Assembly (NCBI GenBank): GCA_016203175.1
Contig: JACQNH010000087.1
Location: 1-13,600, forward strand
Direction: 5' to 3'
Length of the DNA: 13,600 nt
Source of the DNA: Candidatus Woesearchaeota archaeon
Lineage (GTDB): Archaea; Nanobdellota; Nanobdellia; SCGC-AAA011-G17; JACQNH01
The notes under the pieces are model-generated. The model did no database searches and was not told the origin of the DNA. It saw nothing but the letters and a program-made list of their open reading frames with translations. Below are positions 13,030-13,600 of this stretch, piece after piece. Made by a program: the position numbers and the translations under genes. Position 1 is the stretch's first letter. Every line of letters starts with the position of its first letter.

Positions 13030-13600
13030 ATGAAAAAGAGGTTATTAGGATTATTCTATATAGTTATTATAATTGCATTTTCTTTATTTATAAATGCTGC
13101 AATTAGACCAGAGTCTATTAAAGAAATTAAAAAACAAGATATAACAGTTATATCAGATCAACAAATCCAAGAATCTTCATCTTCAACGTTTGTACCAGAT
13201 GCTCTCTCAGTAAAAACACAAACAGATACAATAAGTGGTGCTAAAGGAGTTAACATAGATAAAGCTACAGGTCATACAACCTTTGATTACGCAGATTTCT
13301 ATTCTTTAAATCAACTAGATGCAGAGCAATTAAAGGATGCAAGACTAAGAGATAGAGTATTAACTTTTTCACATGCAGGTTCAGTTCATCTTAAAGATCC
13401 TATCACAATAGACTTAGATGAAATAGGCCCTTCTACATTCTGGTTTGAAGGCAATGACCTAAGGGCAATGGAGATTACATTTCCAAAGGATAAATCTTAC
13501 ACATTAAACAACCCTTTATCCCATGATGATTCTAAATTTTTTGACCTAGAGCATATGTTAGACTCAGATAAAGATGGAATAACAGATGAAGTAGAAAGAT
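13030..13600 (+). CDS. Secreted protein with TSP3-type Ca2+ repeats, 3'-truncated by window edge
   Basis: The first 190 residues are visible. MKKRLLG followed by a hydrophobic stretch to about residue 24 (ending INAA) is a clear signal peptide, so the protein is exported. A Ser/Thr-rich region follows, then an unassigned domain of about 100 residues (with FDYADFYSLNQLDAEQL and ITIDLDEIGPSTFWFEG). The window ends inside LDSDKDGITDEVER, a DxDxDGxxDxxE calcium-binding repeat of the thrombospondin type 3/dockerin-like kind. The remnant at 12133-12289 indicates that at least one more repeat probably follows. Such repeats act as extended Ca2+-stabilised stalks in surface proteins. The promoter is leaderless type and the gene diverges from the 217-residue secreted protein. 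Function otherwise unknown. Confidence 0.85.
   Translation, partial: MKKRLLGLFYIVIIIAFSLFINAAIRPESIKEIKKQDITVISDQQIQESSSSTFVPDALSVKTQTDTISGAKGVNIDKATGHTTFDYADFYSLNQLDAEQLKDARLRDRVLTFSHAGSVHLKDPITIDLDEIGPSTFWFEGNDLRAMEITFPKDKSYTLNNPLSHDDSKFFDLEHMLDSDKDGITDEVER
13521..13600 (+). repeat. Repeat copy 2b: coding region shared with the remnant
   Basis: These 80 bases match 12133-12212 at 76 of 80 positions. The match runs to the window edge, so the repeat probably continues. Confidence 0.8.

Noticed and set aside
1..13600. CRISPR array, insertion sequence or rRNA
   Set aside because: No regularly spaced short repeats, no transposase-like frame with terminal inverted repeats, and no rRNA-like GC-rich conserved block were seen.

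Overview
The window looks like a slow-evolving accessory stretch of a very AT-rich archaeal chromosome, probably a DPANN-type lineage (Woesearchaeota/Pacearchaeota-like). This is inferred from architecture, not from a database match. The archaeal signs are TATA-like boxes centred about 24-30 nt upstream of start codons, which imply leaderless or very short-leader mRNAs. Others are a VapB (AbrB-type)/PIN pair, a tRNA gene without an encoded CCA, GT-C membrane proteins with an STT3/AglB-like layout, and polycistronic genes that overlap by a few bases and use Shine-Dalgarno sites inside the operon.

Layout. Nt 1-2384 (+) hold two tandem, paralogous GT-C-like multipass membrane proteins; the first is cut by the window edge. 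Nt 2387-2969 (-) hold a VapBC toxin-antitoxin pair, with a degenerate metallo-beta-lactamase-fold protein upstream (3010-3726, -). A membrane GT2 glycosyltransferase (3807-5081, +) diverges from the latter. Nt 5082-5557 carry no intact gene but contain a frameshifted gene remnant on the minus strand (5240-5547). A tRNA-Arg(TCT) gene follows (5558-5632, +).

The centre of the window is a five-gene minus-strand operon, transcribed from about 11996 down to 5614: argS, a nucleotidyltransferase/aldehyde-dehydrogenase fusion, a formyltransferase, a PIG-L deacetylase/NodS-like methyltransferase fusion, and a GT4 glycosyltransferase. All junctions overlap or nearly touch. Together the four downstream genes look like a pathway that builds and decorates an amino-sugar compound: glycosyl transfer, N-deacetylation, N- or O-methylation, N-formylation, and an acyl/aldehyde redox step. 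I do not recognise a described pathway with exactly this set. An aminoacyl-tRNA synthetase beside GT4 and PIG-L genes recalls the logic of mycothiol synthesis (MshA, MshB, MshC), but the ArgS here looks complete, so it may simply be the housekeeping enzyme.

The right end (12061-13600) is a duplicated region. A secreted protein with TSP3-type calcium-binding repeats starts at 13030 (+) and runs off the window. A decayed, internally deleted copy of its promoter region and repeat domain lies at 12061-12289 (+). Between them, on the minus strand, is a secreted 217-residue protein with a cysteine-free thioredoxin-like C-terminal region.
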